A stretch of DNA of 64,000 nucleotides from Wenzhouxiangellaceae bacterium (lineage in GTDB: Bacteria; Pseudomonadota; Gammaproteobacteria; Xanthomonadales; Wenzhouxiangellaceae), in the NCBI GenBank assembly GCA_028289455.1, contig JANQPN010000006.1, positions 62,001-126,000 on the forward strand, in the 5' to 3' direction. Below are positions 1-10,160 of this stretch, piece after piece. The position numbers and the translations under genes were made by a program. The number at the start of each line of letters is the position of its first letter. Position 1 is the stretch's first letter. A model generated the notes under the pieces. The model searched no databases. It worked only from the letters and a program-made list of their open reading frames with translations, and was not told the origin of the DNA.

Positions 1-183
1 GTGGTCATTGACGATGTACTGGCTACCGGCGGCACAGCACAGGCTACAGCCCGGTTATTGCAGCAGGCCGGTGGCCAGGTGGCAGGCTTGTTGTTTCTGA
101 TTGGCTTGAATGGACTGGGCGGCGCTGACCGGTTAGCTGGTTACCGGCATGACTGGCTGGTTGCTTATGATCTGGATGAATAA
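1..183 (+). CDS. apt: Adenine phosphoribosyltransferase, C-terminal part (5' end outside window)
   Basis: The first bases are already inside the gene: the frame opens with [12 protein letters not shown], the PRPP-binding signature of type I phosphoribosyltransferases, followed by the GG-V-G and N-LGG-RL pattern that closes bacterial Apt proteins. The family makes AMP from adenine and PRPP in the cytosol (purine salvage). Only about 60 C-terminal residues are present; the GTG at base 1 is an internal valine, not a start. The gene ends at TAA 181-183. No hairpin terminator is visible before the next gene. Confidence 0.85.
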   Translation: MVIDDVLATGGTAQATARLLQQAGGQVAGLLFLIGLNGLGGADRLAGYRHDWLVAYDLDE

Positions 184-306
184 CCAATAAGTGCTCTCTA
201 TGCCATTCTCTGCTTGAAACTAGTAATGTTGTAGCTGAGAAGTGGAATGATTAGCTATTCTGATTTATGTTAATCGTGACACGCATAATTATTAGGGGTA
301 ATTATT
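184..306. other. AT-rich spacer between apt and the KAP NTPase gene
   Basis: No ORF or terminator is seen. An AGGGGT Shine-Dalgarno-like stretch at about 294-299 sits correctly before the GTG at 307. Composition shifts to AT-rich here and stays so to about 2970, unlike the flanking genes. Confidence 0.4.
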
Positions 307-2823
307 GTGGCAAGAAACCAACTTGGTTTTGACAGTAAAGAGTTTGAGCAGCGTCTCAACGAAATTGCAGCTGATAATCAAGAAGCCGTGATGGTATTAG
401 CATCGCGCTGTGCGTTGCGGGTTTTCCCATTATTAGTGGATCGCGGTGGTTTTCATTATTGGATTAAAACTGATAAGGAAATTACTCAGGATAATCGAAC
501 AAAGCATTTGCTGGGTCTCTGGCGAGCGGTTGGGTTTTCCTGGTTAGGAGATGTAAAGGCTGCTGCAAAATACTCTCGTTACGCGTATGCTGCGGCATAC
601 GATGCCGACGAAGCATACACTTACTTTCCTGATGTCATTAATGCCGCTTACTCTGTTGCTTGCTCTGCTGATCCTACAGCCACTCCCACATCAGCTTTTA
701 TCACTGCTACAAGGTCAGTATCAACTCATGGTTATGTGGGTGTTGATGATTTTGCATTGGAAGTAGAAAGTGATATTGAGATTTTAGAGTCTACTAATCG
801 GGCACAGTCTTTGAGAAATAAACCGCTCTGGCTAAAAATTCCTAGAGCAATTGGTAAGGTATTGAAAAGTCATTGGCTTACAGGGCTTAAAAGTTTAGCC
901 GCTGATGAAGCTTATCATGAGAATCAAGAATTAGCTGAAGATATTCTCGCAATACATGATCAATATGCTTTAATTCTATCAGGCGAAGCTGATCCTAAAA
1001 AACTTGCTAATGTGGTGCATCGGATTAGCATAAAGCCCACTAAAAATTCAAATTCTAAGAAAAAAGCACGTAACAAGTTACAAAGAGAAATTTGGGGATT
1101 AGAAAAAACGGATCAAATTCCAGCTGAGACTGTTACTTATATTAATAATCCAGTTTATTCACCAGAAACCTTAATCGGTGAAGACTGCCTAAATAGGCAT
1201 GGTCTTGCGCAAGCGATCGCCAATATATTATCAGCAGATAAGAATAAGCAACATTTGACCATCGGCTTACTGGGTGATTGGGGTTCAGGAAAGTCTTTTT
1301 TATTGAAACTAATCAAACAACAATTGCCTACACCTGTTCCTCATTTATATTCTGATGGAGTTGGTTTTTTATATGGTGAGTTTAATGCTTGGGCATATGA
1401 GCATACTGATAATATTCAGGCGGGAGTGACTCAGGAGGCAGTTACAGCATTGACGGGTGAATTGAGTTTCATCCGTAAACTGATTTTAACTGTTAGGTTC
1501 GCTTGGAGGTTAAAAAAGCCGTATTTAATACTTTCAATATTATTACCTATGTTGATAATACTTCTAGGGTGGTATGTCACCAAGGAAGGGTTGGATTTTG
1601 CTGGACTTGATGGATTGTTAGGGTTGGTTGGCCTGGGGTCTTTGGCAGGATGGATAGCAGTGCTCAAAGATATTATACCGCATCCATTTGCAAGAAAATT
1701 ACATACTTATTTGAGACTACCAACTTATGGCAAGCATCTTGGCACTATTCCAATAATGCAAGAGCAACTTAAAGTATTAAGTGATATCCGTTTAGGAGAA
1801 AATAGCTGTAAGTACACTCATCGGCAAACCCGATTAATGTATGTGGTTGATGATCTAGATCGTTGCACGCCACAGGGCATTGTTAAAACTTTTGAGGCGA
1901 TCCGCCTGGTCATGGATATTCCGCAGGTGACGGTATTCATAGCAGTAGATCACCGGATTGCTTTATCTGCCTTAGCGCAACATTATGCTGAAACCGCTGA
2001 ATATTACTCCGGCCGTACTGCAATGGAAATAGCCCGCGATTACCTGGCTAAGGTGATTCATCTACCGGTCAAACTTGCTGATCCCGATACTGATACCGTG
2101 CATGGATTTTTGGTCAATGCACTATGGGGTGGCAATGATCCTTTAGAGTTGGGTGAAGTTGCACAATCGAGCAGCGCTGTAAAAAGTGATATTAGCGAGA
2201 CTGATAAAACTAGTCCGGTGGATGTATTTGCTGATGACAGCAAAACATTGGCAGTCCAGGGTAAAAATGCCACTGCGAGAGTTCAGCTGGAAATCCCTGA
2301 CTTGACTATTCAGCTGCCTAGTGATTCAGTTGAGATTAAAAAAATTATCGGTAGCAGCCCGCAGCATAAGCGCGCATTCAGCTATTGGGTTCAGATATTC
2401 GGGTTCGTCAATCCACGCCAGATCAAGCGGCTGCATAATAGTTACAGCTTGATGCAGCATTATTATCCTGGAGATGATGAGCTACTTGATTTCGATGACA
2501 CAAAAGATAAGGAGAGCGTCGAAAAATTACTTGCAGGAACTGAGATAAATTTTGAGCTTGTCAATGAGCGGTATCAGAAACATGCTTATCCACGTATGGT
2601 GGGTTTGTTTCTGCTCGAATATATTAACGAACTGCCAGCGGAGATTCGAGCAAAATTTCATCAAGCGCAAGGCGAGTATTTTGACATGCTCGATATACTG
2701 GAAGATAAAGAAATTTACGCAGCATTCATCGTTCTACATCATGCGCCTAGTTGGATGGCAGAAGTGCAGTCTTTTGTGTTGCCAGCAATTGAAACAGAGA
2801 TTACAAAGCAAATGGGCAATTAA
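307..2823 (+). CDS. KAP-family P-loop NTPase with membrane insertion
   Basis: An 838-residue protein. Residues 1-310 are a mostly helical, charged region I do not recognise. Walker A is GDWGSGKS (G323-S330) and Walker B is VVDDLDR (D515, D516, D518). Between them, about residues 405-455, are two hydrophobic segments; transmembrane helices placed between Walker A and B are the hallmark of KAP NTPases (the family of Kidins220/ARMS and plasmid F PifA). The C-terminal third has the FVNPRQIKRL patch typical of the family. GTG was chosen as start because AGGGGT lies 7-8 bases upstream and no better ATG precedes conserved sequence. The protein probably sits at the inner membrane and uses ATP. PifA is a phage-exclusion factor, so a defence role is a reasonable inference, unproven here. 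The gene is AT-rich and stands alone between core genes, which suggests transfer. Confidence 0.85.
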   Translation: MARNQLGFDSKEFEQRLNEIAADNQEAVMVLASRCALRVFPLLVDRGGFHYWIKTDKEITQDNRTKHLLGLWRAVGFSWLGDVKAAAKYSRYAYAAAYDADEAYTYFPDVINAAYSVACSADPTATPTSAFITATRSVSTHGYVGVDDFALEVESDIEILESTNRAQSLRNKPLWLKIPRAIGKVLKSHWLTGLKSLAADEAYHENQELAEDILAIHDQYALILSGEADPKKLANVVHRISIKPTKNSNSKKKARNKLQREIWGLEKTDQIPAETVTYINNPVYSPETLIGEDCLNRHGLAQAIANILSADKNKQHLTIGLLGDWGSGKSFLLKLIKQQLPTPVPHLYSDGVGFLYGEFNAWAYEHTDNIQAGVTQEAVTALTGELSFIRKLILTVRFAWRLKKPYLILSILLPMLIILLGWYVTKEGLDFAGLDGLLGLVGLGSLAGWIAVLKDIIPHPFARKLHTYLRLPTYGKHLGTIPIMQEQLKVLSDIRLGENSCKYTHRQTRLMYVVDDLDRCTPQGIVKTFEAIRLVMDIPQVTVFIAVDHRIALSALAQHYAETAEYYSGRTAMEIARDYLAKVIHLPVKLADPDTDTVHGFLVNALWGGNDPLELGEVAQSSSAVKSDISETDKTSPVDVFADDSKTLAVQGKNATARVQLEIPDLTIQLPSDSVEIKKIIGSSPQHKRAFSYWVQIFGFVNPRQIKRLHNSYSLMQHYYPGDDELLDFDDTKDKESVEKLLAGTEINFELVNERYQKHAYPRMVGLFLLEYINELPAEIRAKFHQAQGEYFDMLDILEDKEIYAAFIVLHHAPSWMAEVQSFVLPAIETEITKQMGN

Positions 2824-2974
2824 ACAGCATTAAGCTGAGTACTTACACATTTATTTAGTGATGCTGCATTATATGCATACCCTATGCATTAGCGCCAATT
2901 TTGTTAAGCTTTGCACCTGAAAATCAAAAACAGATCAATCAATAAGACTGCTAGAACCACCAGGAGTAGTTGTT

Positions 2975-4924
2975 ATGGCTTTGCTTAAAAACACTGTAAG
3001 TATTATTTTACTGCTAACCGTTATCGCCTGTAGCCAGGATCGGAATTCGTCAGCGCCTGTTTCGGTCGAGCCCGATGCCGTTCAGCAGATTATTGACATA
3101 GAGCAATACGACGCCGCAACATTTTTCCAGACCACCAGTTTCAGCCTGGCCAGCAGTGCCGGCGCTTTTTCCGCCGATAACGACTGGCTGTTGGTCAGTT
3201 CGGATGAAACCGGGGTATTCAATGTCTATCGGTTGAACCTGGACAGCGGCACCCGCCAACCATTGACTGATTCAACCACTGATGCCACCTACGCAGTGAG
3301 CTACTTTGCTGATGGCGAGCGAGTGTTGTATACCGCTGACCAGGGCGGCAACGAGCTTAACCATGTTTATGTGCGCGCTGCCGACGGCAGTGTGACCGAT
3401 CTGACACCCGGGGAGAATCTGAAAGCCACTTTCCTCGGCTGGTCTGTGGATAACAATTATTTTTATGTATTGAGCAATGAACGCGATGGTGCTGCGTTTG
3501 ATGTGTATTGCTACAGCAGCAGTGATTATGCGCGCGAGCGGGTATTTACCAATGATCAGAACCTGCAGGTCAACGCGATCAGCCGGGATGGGCGCTGGCT
3601 GGCATTGAACCAGAACCATACCAGTGCTGATGCCGATGTTTATCTGGTTGACCTCAACAGTGATGACAAAACACCCCAGTTAATAACGCCACACGAAGGA
3701 AGCATTGCCTATGGTGTGTATGACTTTACTCCCGAGAGCGATGCCCTGGTGCTGGCGACTGATGAGCATGGCGAATTTAATCAGGCCTGGCGCTATGATC
3801 TCACCAGTGGCGAAAGCAGCGTACTGGTCAGTGCGGACTGGGATGTCAGTTACGTCAGTTACAGTGAGAACGGCAAATACCGGGTAGTGGGAATCAACAA
3901 TGACGGTTCCACAGAAGTTACTGTTACCGACCGTGCTACCGGTGAAGCGCTGGCACTGGAGGGACTGCCGCCCGGTGATTTGCGCAATGTGCGTTTCAGT
4001 GAGGATGAATCTCTGATGGCGTTTCTGGTTAACGGTGACACTGCACCTTCAAATGTGTTCTGGCTTGATCTGCAGGGTGACAGAAGTGTGCATCAGATGA
4101 CTCAGGCGCTTAACCCGGCGATAGACCCGACGCACTTGGTAGAAGGCCGGGTGGTTCGCTACCCCAGCTACGATGAGCTGCCGATTCCCGGTATTTTGTA
4201 TCGCCCTCAACAGGCCAGTACCGAACAGCCGGTCCCGGGCATAGTGTGGGTGCATGGCGGTCCGGGCGGACAAAACCGCAAGGGCTACCGGGCTGCGATC
4301 CAGCACCTGGTGAACCATGGCTATGCCGTGTTTGCCATGAATAACCGCGGCTCATCGGGTTACGGCAAGACATTCTTCCATATGGATGACAAGCGCCATG
4401 GTGAGGTTGATCTGCAGGATGTCGTATATGCCCGCCGCTATCTGGAAACGCTGGATTGGGTCGACGGCAGCAAAGTGGGAATTATGGGTGGTTCCTACGG
4501 CGGTTACATGGTGGCGGCAGCGCTGGCTTTTGAGCCTGAAGCATTTGATGTCGGTATTAATATTTTCGGGGTAACCAATTGGGTGCGTACCTTGGAATCG
4601 ATACCGCCGTGGTGGGAATCTTTCAAGAAAGCGTTGTATGACGAAATGGGTGATCCGGCCACCGATGGCGAACGGCACCGCCGCATCTCTCCGCTGTTTC
4701 ATGCCGGCAATATTGTCAAGCCTTTGCTGGTGGTGCAGGGGGCTAATGATCCACGTGTATTGCAGGTGGAAAGCGATGAGCTGGTTGAAGCTGTACGCGC
4801 CAACGGTACGCATGTTGAGTATATTATTTTCCCGGATGAAGGCCACGGGTTTCGCCGGCGCGAAAATCGTATTACCGCATCAGATTCCTATGTGGCGTTT
4901 TTGAATGAATATCTTCGGGGTTAG
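2975..4924 (+). CDS. S9 family prolyl oligopeptidase-like lipoprotein
   Basis: A 649-residue protein with signal peptide and lipobox (VIAC, about residue 19), so an envelope lipoprotein. Residues 40-380 form TolB/PD40-like beta-propeller blades (repeated D-G-x-W-L and G-x-x-V-x-Y-x-x-D patterns). The C-terminal alpha/beta hydrolase carries the S9 triad: Ser507 in GGSYGGYM, Asp592 in GANDPRV, His624 in DEGHGF. The HGGP oxyanion motif is also present. The family cleaves oligopeptides, often after proline, or acts as dipeptidyl/acylaminoacyl peptidase. Start ATG 2975 follows CAGGAG at 2961-2966. Monocistronic: a strong terminator lies about 90 bases downstream. Confidence 0.92.
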   Translation: MALLKNTVSIILLLTVIACSQDRNSSAPVSVEPDAVQQIIDIEQYDAATFFQTTSFSLASSAGAFSADNDWLLVSSDETGVFNVYRLNLDSGTRQPLTDSTTDATYAVSYFADGERVLYTADQGGNELNHVYVRAADGSVTDLTPGENLKATFLGWSVDNNYFYVLSNERDGAAFDVYCYSSSDYARERVFTNDQNLQVNAISRDGRWLALNQNHTSADADVYLVDLNSDDKTPQLITPHEGSIAYGVYDFTPESDALVLATDEHGEFNQAWRYDLTSGESSVLVSADWDVSYVSYSENGKYRVVGINNDGSTEVTVTDRATGEALALEGLPPGDLRNVRFSEDESLMAFLVNGDTAPSNVFWLDLQGDRSVHQMTQALNPAIDPTHLVEGRVVRYPSYDELPIPGILYRPQQASTEQPVPGIVWVHGGPGGQNRKGYRAAIQHLVNHGYAVFAMNNRGSSGYGKTFFHMDDKRHGEVDLQDVVYARRYLETLDWVDGSKVGIMGGSYGGYMVAAALAFEPEAFDVGINIFGVTNWVRTLESIPPWWESFKKALYDEMGDPATDGERHRRISPLFHAGNIVKPLLVVQGANDPRVLQVESDELVEAVRANGTHVEYIIFPDEGHGFRRRENRITASDSYVAFLNEYLRG

Positions 4925-5017
4925 TAACACCAGTGAAGCAATAATAATAGTTACTGCCCGATGGAATGCTGCGTACCGGTAAGCTGAAAGTTCAGATTAT
5001 CGGCTGACTCAAACAGT

Positions 5018-5043
5018 GATGCCGCTGCATTTGCAGCGGCATC
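5018..5043 (+). terminator. Intrinsic terminator between the S9 peptidase and the repeat protein
   Basis: A perfect 12-base stem (GATGCCGCTGCA with its complement, 2-base loop) is followed by TTTTTATT on the plus strand, so it ends the S9 peptidase transcript. It also lies just past the 3' end of the converging minus-strand gene and may stop that transcript, though the minus-side T run is short. Confidence 0.85.
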
Positions 5044-5075
5044 TTTTTATTGCAGACCCAGCCTGCAGGTATCCA

Positions 5076-8000
5076 TCAGGCGGTTAGTCGCCTTCTCCAG
5101 GCCAAAGTGCCCAGCAGACCGATCAACACCAGCATGCCCCAGGTGTTGAGTGTAGGAACCATTATCACAATAGGGGTTTCCTGGATTGCACTGTCGTTAT
5201 CTGCATTGGGATCAGGCTCGTTGCCGGACACGGTTGCAGAGTTGACGATCGGCATTGCCTGAGTCAGTGCAACAACTGCAACGAAGCTCAGGTCGATACT
5301 GTCACCGCTGACCAGTGGCCCGAACGGGCAGGTAACCACATTGGCTGCAGCAGTACAGCCTGATGCAGATGAAACAAAGTTCAGCCCGCCGGGTAATGCA
5401 TCAGTTGCCTGGCCTCCGCTGGAATCAGAGGGGCCATTGTTGCTGACGGTCAGCGTGTAGGTGATTTCAGCGCCGGGAATTATTGCCAGCACATCGCCAT
5501 CACTTTTGGTAATGGAAAGATCAGCTTCCGGCATCAGCACAGTATCGTCATCGGTGGCCGAGTCATTACCGGTATCCGGATCGGTGACTGAGCTGGTGCC
5601 AGTGGCGGTATTGGACAGGGTGCCGGTTGCCGATGATGCGATATTACAGTCAACCGTATAGGTGACAGAACTGCTGGCCGGCATATTCAGGGTCTCAGAA
5701 ATATCACCGGTGCCTGCTGCGGTATTACCGGTAGCGCCACCGGCGGCAACACTGGTAAACGAGCAGTCCAATTCTGCCGGCAGCATATCATCCAGAGCTA
5801 CTGCAGGGTCATCGCTGGGGCCGTTATTGGTAATGACTATCGTATAGCTCACTACCGTCAGGCCGGGAATGGCCGTAGTAATACCATCGGTCTTGGTAAC
5901 CGAGATATCAGCTTCCGGCATAAGCACCGTATCGTCATCAGTCGCTGAGTTGTTAGCGGTATCCGGGTCGGTAACCGAACTGGTTGCAGTAGCAGTATTC
6001 GACAAAGTGCCGGTGGCCGAGGAGGCAATATCACAATCAGCTGTATACGTGACAGAACTGCCGGACGGCATATCCAGAGTATCCCCTATATCCCCGGAAC
6101 CGGCGGGGGTATTACCGGTTGCTCCGCCGGCTGCCACACTGGTATAGGTACAGGTCAATTCTGTCGGGAAGGTGTCAACCACAGATACGGCCGGATCATC
6201 ACTGGGGCCGGCATTACTCACGACTATGGTGTAAGTCAGCATGGTTTGACCTGGGACTGCAGAAGTCACGCCATCGGTCTTGGTTACTGAGATGTCCGAT
6301 TCTTCCATCAGTACGGTATCGTCATCAGTGGCTGAGTTGTTAGCAGTATCCGGATCGGTTACCGAACCGCTGACAGTAGCGGTGTTGGACAAAGTGCCGG
6401 AAGCTGATGAATCGATATCGCAGCTGATGGTGTATGTCACGGAGCTGCCTGCCGGCATATTCAACGTTTCTGCAAGATCACCTGCAGCGGCCGCGGTATT
6501 TCCGGTAGCACCCCCGGCGGTTACGCTGGTGAAGGTACAGGTGAGCTCTGTCGGCAGCGTATCCGTGAGTGACACCGTTGGATCATCACTGGGGCCGTTG
6601 TTGGTAACCACGATGGTGTAAGTCAGCATATCCCCTGGAATGGCTGAGGTAATTCCATCGGTTTTGGTAACAGCAATGTCTGCTTCCGGTACCAGCACGG
6701 TATCTCCATCGGTTGCCGAGTTATTGCCGGCGTTGGGGTCGGTAACCGAACTGGTGCCGGTGGCAGTGTTGGACAGTGTGCCGGTTGCTGATGAATCGAT
6801 ATCACAGCTGACCGTGTAAGTCACCGAACTGCCTGCCGGCATATTCAGTGTTTCGGCCAGGTTGCCGGCGCCGGCTGCGGTATTCCCGGTGGCACCGCCG
6901 GCCGCCACACTGGTAAAGGTACAGGTCAGTTCCGTCGGCAGGGTATCAGTCAGCGATACTGCCGGGTCATCACTGGGGCCGTTGTTGGTGACCGCAATGG
7001 TATAAACCAGTGTGTCGCCCGGCGTGGCCGAAGTGGTGCCGTCAGTCTTGGTCACGGCAATGTCAGCTTCCGGCATCAACACAGTGTCGTTGTCGGTAGC
7101 GGAATTATTGCCAGGTACCGTGTCAGTTACCGAGCTGGTGGCAGTAGCGGTATTGGACAGCGTACCCGTGGCAGATGAATCGATAGTACAGTTGACCGTA
7201 TAGGTAACCGAACTGCCGGCCGGCATATTCAGCGTTTCAGCCAGGTTGCCACTGCCTGCTGCAGTGTTGCCGCTGGCACCGCCTGCTGCCACGCTGGTAT
7301 AGGTGCAGGTCAGGTCGGCAGGGAACATGTCGACCAATGATACTGCCGGGTCATCGCTGGGGCCGTTGTTGGCTGCCACGATGGTATAACTCAAAGTTGT
7401 TTGACCTGGAACGGCAGAGGTAACACCGTCGGTTTTGGTAACTGAAATATCGGCTTCCGGTTCCAGTACAGTGTCGGCATCAGTAGCTGAGTTGTTACCG
7501 GGAACCGGGTCGGTAATGGTGCCGCTGATGGTGGCGGTATTACTCAGCCCACCGGTGGCTGATGACGGAATGTTACAGGTCACGGTATAGGTTACTGAGC
7601 TGCCGGATGGCAGGTTCAGCGTTTCTGCAAGATCACCGGCGCCTGCTGCGGTATTGCCGGTAGCGCCACCGGCGGCCACACTGGTATAGGTGCAGCTCAG
7701 GATGGCCGGGAACGCATCGGTCACGGTCGCGGAAGGTTCTCCACTGGGGCCGTTATTTGAGGCAACAATGGTGTAGGTTACTGTCTGGCCGGGTACCGCG
7801 GTTGTCACACCATCGGTCTTGGTGATGGCCAGATCAGATTCTACTGCAACCACTACCGTATCCGGGTTACAGTTGTTGTTGCTCTCGTTCAGTTCAACCA
7901 CGTCATCAACACCATCAACCGCACAGTTGCCACCGGTTGGGTTGACAAAAGTACCTTGCGCAGTCGGTGTGGATGGAACCACGATGGTCACTGTGCCGCC

Positions 8001-10160
8001 CGCTGAGAAAACCACACTTCCACCCTGTGCCCGGCATACTAGCCGGCTTGGGTTGACGAATGCACAGCTGATGTTGCCGGCTCCGGTGACACCACTTATT
8101 GAAGTCACACTGACTGCTCCGAATGACATATTGGTGCTGGGTAAAGAATCCACGAACAGAACCCCGCCGTCCATGAAAGTACCGGAATCTGCACTGACGT
8201 TGGTCAAAGCGATAGACCAGTTGAACGGCATGCCGACAAAACCGGCGCCACCGGTACTGTTGGACTTGACGGCAATGAAATCCGGGCCAGGATTAACTGT
8301 AATGCTGTCGGAGCAGCTGTTGTTGCTTTCGTTGCCTTCGGTAATGTTGTCACTTGGATCCACTGCACAGGTACCACCGGCTCGTGGATTAACGAAGGTG
8401 CCGGATGCGGTTGGATTGGCCAGCGTATTGACGGTAAAGGTGCCGGTAGGTGCCAATATTACGGTGCCGCCACTGGCGGTACAGCTGAGATTAAAGGAAA
8501 CAATGGAACAGCTCACGGTTCCTGTTCCCGATATACCGGATTGTGCGGTAATGGTTGGTGCACCAAAGTTAACCCCTGCATTGGGCAGGTTGTCGGTAAG
8601 AATGGTTTGACCGCTGCTGAAGCTGGCATCCATGTTCCCACCGTTGGCCACCTGCACGGACCAGACCCAGGTGTTGGATGTGGTGCCACCACGATTATTG
8701 GTTTTGCCGACAGTTAAATCAGGGCCGGATACACCAGTGGTGGCAGTGACGGTATCGGGATTGCAGTTATTATTGCTCTCATTCAGTTCGACAACATCAT
8801 CGACACCATCCACTGCACAGTTACCGCCGGTCGGGTTGACAAAAACGCCAGCAGTGGTCGGCGTGGATGCGACCTGGATGGTCAGTGTTCCGCCACCTGA
8901 GAAGACCACGCTGCCACCCTGAGCTCGGCAAACCAGCCTGCTGGTATTAACAAAAGCACAGCTGATGTTGCCGGTGCCGGTAACGCCGCTCACGCCGGTA
9001 ACAGTCGGTGTTCCGAAGGTCATATTGGCATTCGGGAACGAGTCGACAAACAGAACGCCGCCATCAAAGAATGTCCCTGAATCGCTGCTGAGATTGGTTA
9101 GCGCGATTGACCAGATGAAAGGCGAGCCTACCGTTGCGGCTCCACCGACGTTATTGCTTTTTACAGCAATAAAGTCTGGCCCGGGGTTAACGTTGATGCT
9201 GTCGGAACAGCTGTTATTGGTTTCATCGCCTTCGGTAATGTTGTTGTTGGGGTCTACCGAGCAACTACCGCCGCCGCGCGGGTTGTTGAATGTTCCGGAG
9301 GTGGAGGGCGTTGCTGCGGTGCTCACGGTAAATGAGCCCAGTGTTGCCAGGGTGACGGTACCACCACTGGCAGTACATGTGAGGTTGAATGAAACAATTG
9401 AACAGCTGACGGTGCCTGTTCCGGATATACCCATTTGATTACCAAGGATGGGATTACCGTAAGCTACTCCGGTATTGGGTAAATTATCACTGAGAATCGT
9501 TTGGCCACTGCTGAAAGTTGCGTCGGCGCTGCCGCCATTGGAAACCAGTATTGACCAGGTCCAGGTATTCGAAGTGGTGCCGCCACGGTTGTTGGTCTTG
9601 CCAACAGTCAGATCCGGACCGGCCGCGCCGGTGGTGACAGTGACGGAGTCTGCATTACAGTTGTTGTTGGATGTATTGCTTTCTGCTACATCATCCAAAG
9701 GGTTGACTGCGCAGTTGCCGCCGGTTGGATTAACAAAGGTGCCGGCTGTGGTTGGCGTGGCCGGAATTTGAAAACTTAACGTGCTGTTCCCGGAAAAAGA
9801 CACGCTGCCGCCCTGTGCGCGGCATACCAGCCGGCTGGTGTTGACAAATGCACAGCTGATATTGCCGGTGCCGGTAACACCCGAGACATTGGTCACAGTG
9901 GGCGTGCCGTATGTCATGTTAGCGCCGGGGAAAGAGTCAACAAAAAGTATTGAGCCATCTCCCCAGGTACCGCCGGTTCCTGAAATATTGGCCATAGCGA
10001 TGGACCAGTTGAAGGTAACGCCGACAGTCCCGGCGCCGCCGGTGTCGTTGGACTTGGTGGCGGTGTAATCCTGCGCGAACAGTGGCGTTGCGGCAATGGT
10101 CAGTGCAGCAAGCAGCAGCAACTGAACAGTTTTAGCTGTAGTACGTAATCTCGGGAACAT
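5076..10160 (-). CDS. Giant secreted DUF11/CARDB repeat protein with PTLxxWG C-terminal sorting signal
   Basis: A 1694-residue protein with a signal peptide cut after PLFAQ. Residues 30-750 hold five immunoglobulin-like modules in an A-B-A-B-A order: A modules open like KSN.GG, B modules like DLTVGKTNNRGG. Then come six near-identical DUF11-type repeats of about 128 residues, each opening with KTDG and containing NNGPSDDP, and one divergent last repeat. The C-terminus is VPTLNTWG, a hydrophobic helix and RRR, matching the IPTL-CTERM sorting tail that exosortase-type enzymes recognise. No catalytic domain is visible. A surface or matrix/adhesion role is inferred. Cysteine pairs recur in every module, suggesting disulfides. 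Numerous long plus-strand ORFs over this gene are shadows of the repeats. Confidence 0.9.
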   Translation of the reverse strand: MFPRLRTTAKTVQLLLLAALTIAATPLFAQDYTATKSNDTGGAGTVGVTFNWSIAMANISGTGGTWGDGSILFVDSFPGANMTYGTPTVTNVSGVTGTGNISCAFVNTSRLVCRAQGGSVSFSGNSTLSFQIPATPTTAGTFVNPTGGNCAVNPLDDVAESNTSNNNCNADSVTVTTGAAGPDLTVGKTNNRGGTTSNTWTWSILVSNGGSADATFSSGQTILSDNLPNTGVAYGNPILGNQMGISGTGTVSCSIVSFNLTCTASGGTVTLATLGSFTVSTAATPSTSGTFNNPRGGGSCSVDPNNNITEGDETNNSCSDSINVNPGPDFIAVKSNNVGGAATVGSPFIWSIALTNLSSDSGTFFDGGVLFVDSFPNANMTFGTPTVTGVSGVTGTGNISCAFVNTSRLVCRAQGGSVVFSGGGTLTIQVASTPTTAGVFVNPTGGNCAVDGVDDVVELNESNNNCNPDTVTATTGVSGPDLTVGKTNNRGGTTSNTWVWSVQVANGGNMDASFSSGQTILTDNLPNAGVNFGAPTITAQSGISGTGTVSCSIVSFNLSCTASGGTVILAPTGTFTVNTLANPTASGTFVNPRAGGTCAVDPSDNITEGNESNNSCSDSITVNPGPDFIAVKSNSTGGAGFVGMPFNWSIALTNVSADSGTFMDGGVLFVDSLPSTNMSFGAVSVTSISGVTGAGNISCAFVNPSRLVCRAQGGSVVFSAGGTVTIVVPSTPTAQGTFVNPTGGNCAVDGVDDVVELNESNNNCNPDTVVVAVESDLAITKTDGVTTAVPGQTVTYTIVASNNGPSGEPSATVTDAFPAILSCTYTSVAAGGATGNTAAGAGDLAETLNLPSGSSVTYTVTCNIPSSATGGLSNTATISGTITDPVPGNNSATDADTVLEPEADISVTKTDGVTSAVPGQTTLSYTIVAANNGPSDDPAVSLVDMFPADLTCTYTSVAAGGASGNTAAGSGNLAETLNMPAGSSVTYTVNCTIDSSATGTLSNTATATSSVTDTVPGNNSATDNDTVLMPEADIAVTKTDGTTSATPGDTLVYTIAVTNNGPSDDPAVSLTDTLPTELTCTFTSVAAGGATGNTAAGAGNLAETLNMPAGSSVTYTVSCDIDSSATGTLSNTATGTSSVTDPNAGNNSATDGDTVLVPEADIAVTKTDGITSAIPGDMLTYTIVVTNNGPSDDPTVSLTDTLPTELTCTFTSVTAGGATGNTAAAAGDLAETLNMPAGSSVTYTISCDIDSSASGTLSNTATVSGSVTDPDTANNSATDDDTVLMEESDISVTKTDGVTSAVPGQTMLTYTIVVSNAGPSDDPAVSVVDTFPTELTCTYTSVAAGGATGNTPAGSGDIGDTLDMPSGSSVTYTADCDIASSATGTLSNTATATSSVTDPDTANNSATDDDTVLMPEADISVTKTDGITTAIPGLTVVSYTIVITNNGPSDDPAVALDDMLPAELDCSFTSVAAGGATGNTAAGTGDISETLNMPASSSVTYTVDCNIASSATGTLSNTATGTSSVTDPDTGNDSATDDDTVLMPEADLSITKSDGDVLAIIPGAEITYTLTVSNNGPSDSSGGQATDALPGGLNFVSSASGCTAAANVVTCPFGPLVSGDSIDLSFVAVVALTQAMPIVNSATVSGNEPDPNADNDSAIQETPIVIMVPTLNTWGMLVLIGLLGTLAWRRRLTA
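5520..7840 (-). repeat. Six tandem DNA repeats of about 385 bases (DUF11 units)
   Basis: The motif encoding ...DTVLxPEAD-SVTKTDG recurs near 5510, 5893, 6281, 6663, 7047, 7435 and 7819, giving units of 382-388 bases. Units are strongly similar at DNA level, so copy-number change by recombination is possible and assembly over this stretch deserves care. Confidence 0.85.
7860..10085 (-). repeat. Long alternating A/B modules (about 445 bases each)
   Basis: Module boundaries near 8290, 8745, 9185 and 9635 mark an alternating A-B-A-B-A series. A plus B forms a duplicated unit of about 890 bases. B modules share DLTVGKTNNRGGTTSNTW almost exactly. Confidence 0.75.

Noticed and set aside
2840..2900. 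Repeated TATGCAT in the spacer after the KAP gene
   Set aside because: Too short and AT-rich to tell from chance; no att-like repeat at the other end of the AT-rich stretch.
4352..4846. Minus-strand 164-codon ORF
   Set aside because: Lies fully antisense to the S9 catalytic domain with its clear triad.
7819..8610. Plus-strand ORF of 263 codons, with others alongside over 5.4-10.1 kb
   Set aside because: They are antisense to the repeat protein, repeat with its modules, and have biased composition; the minus-strand frame has signal peptide, repeats and sorting tail.
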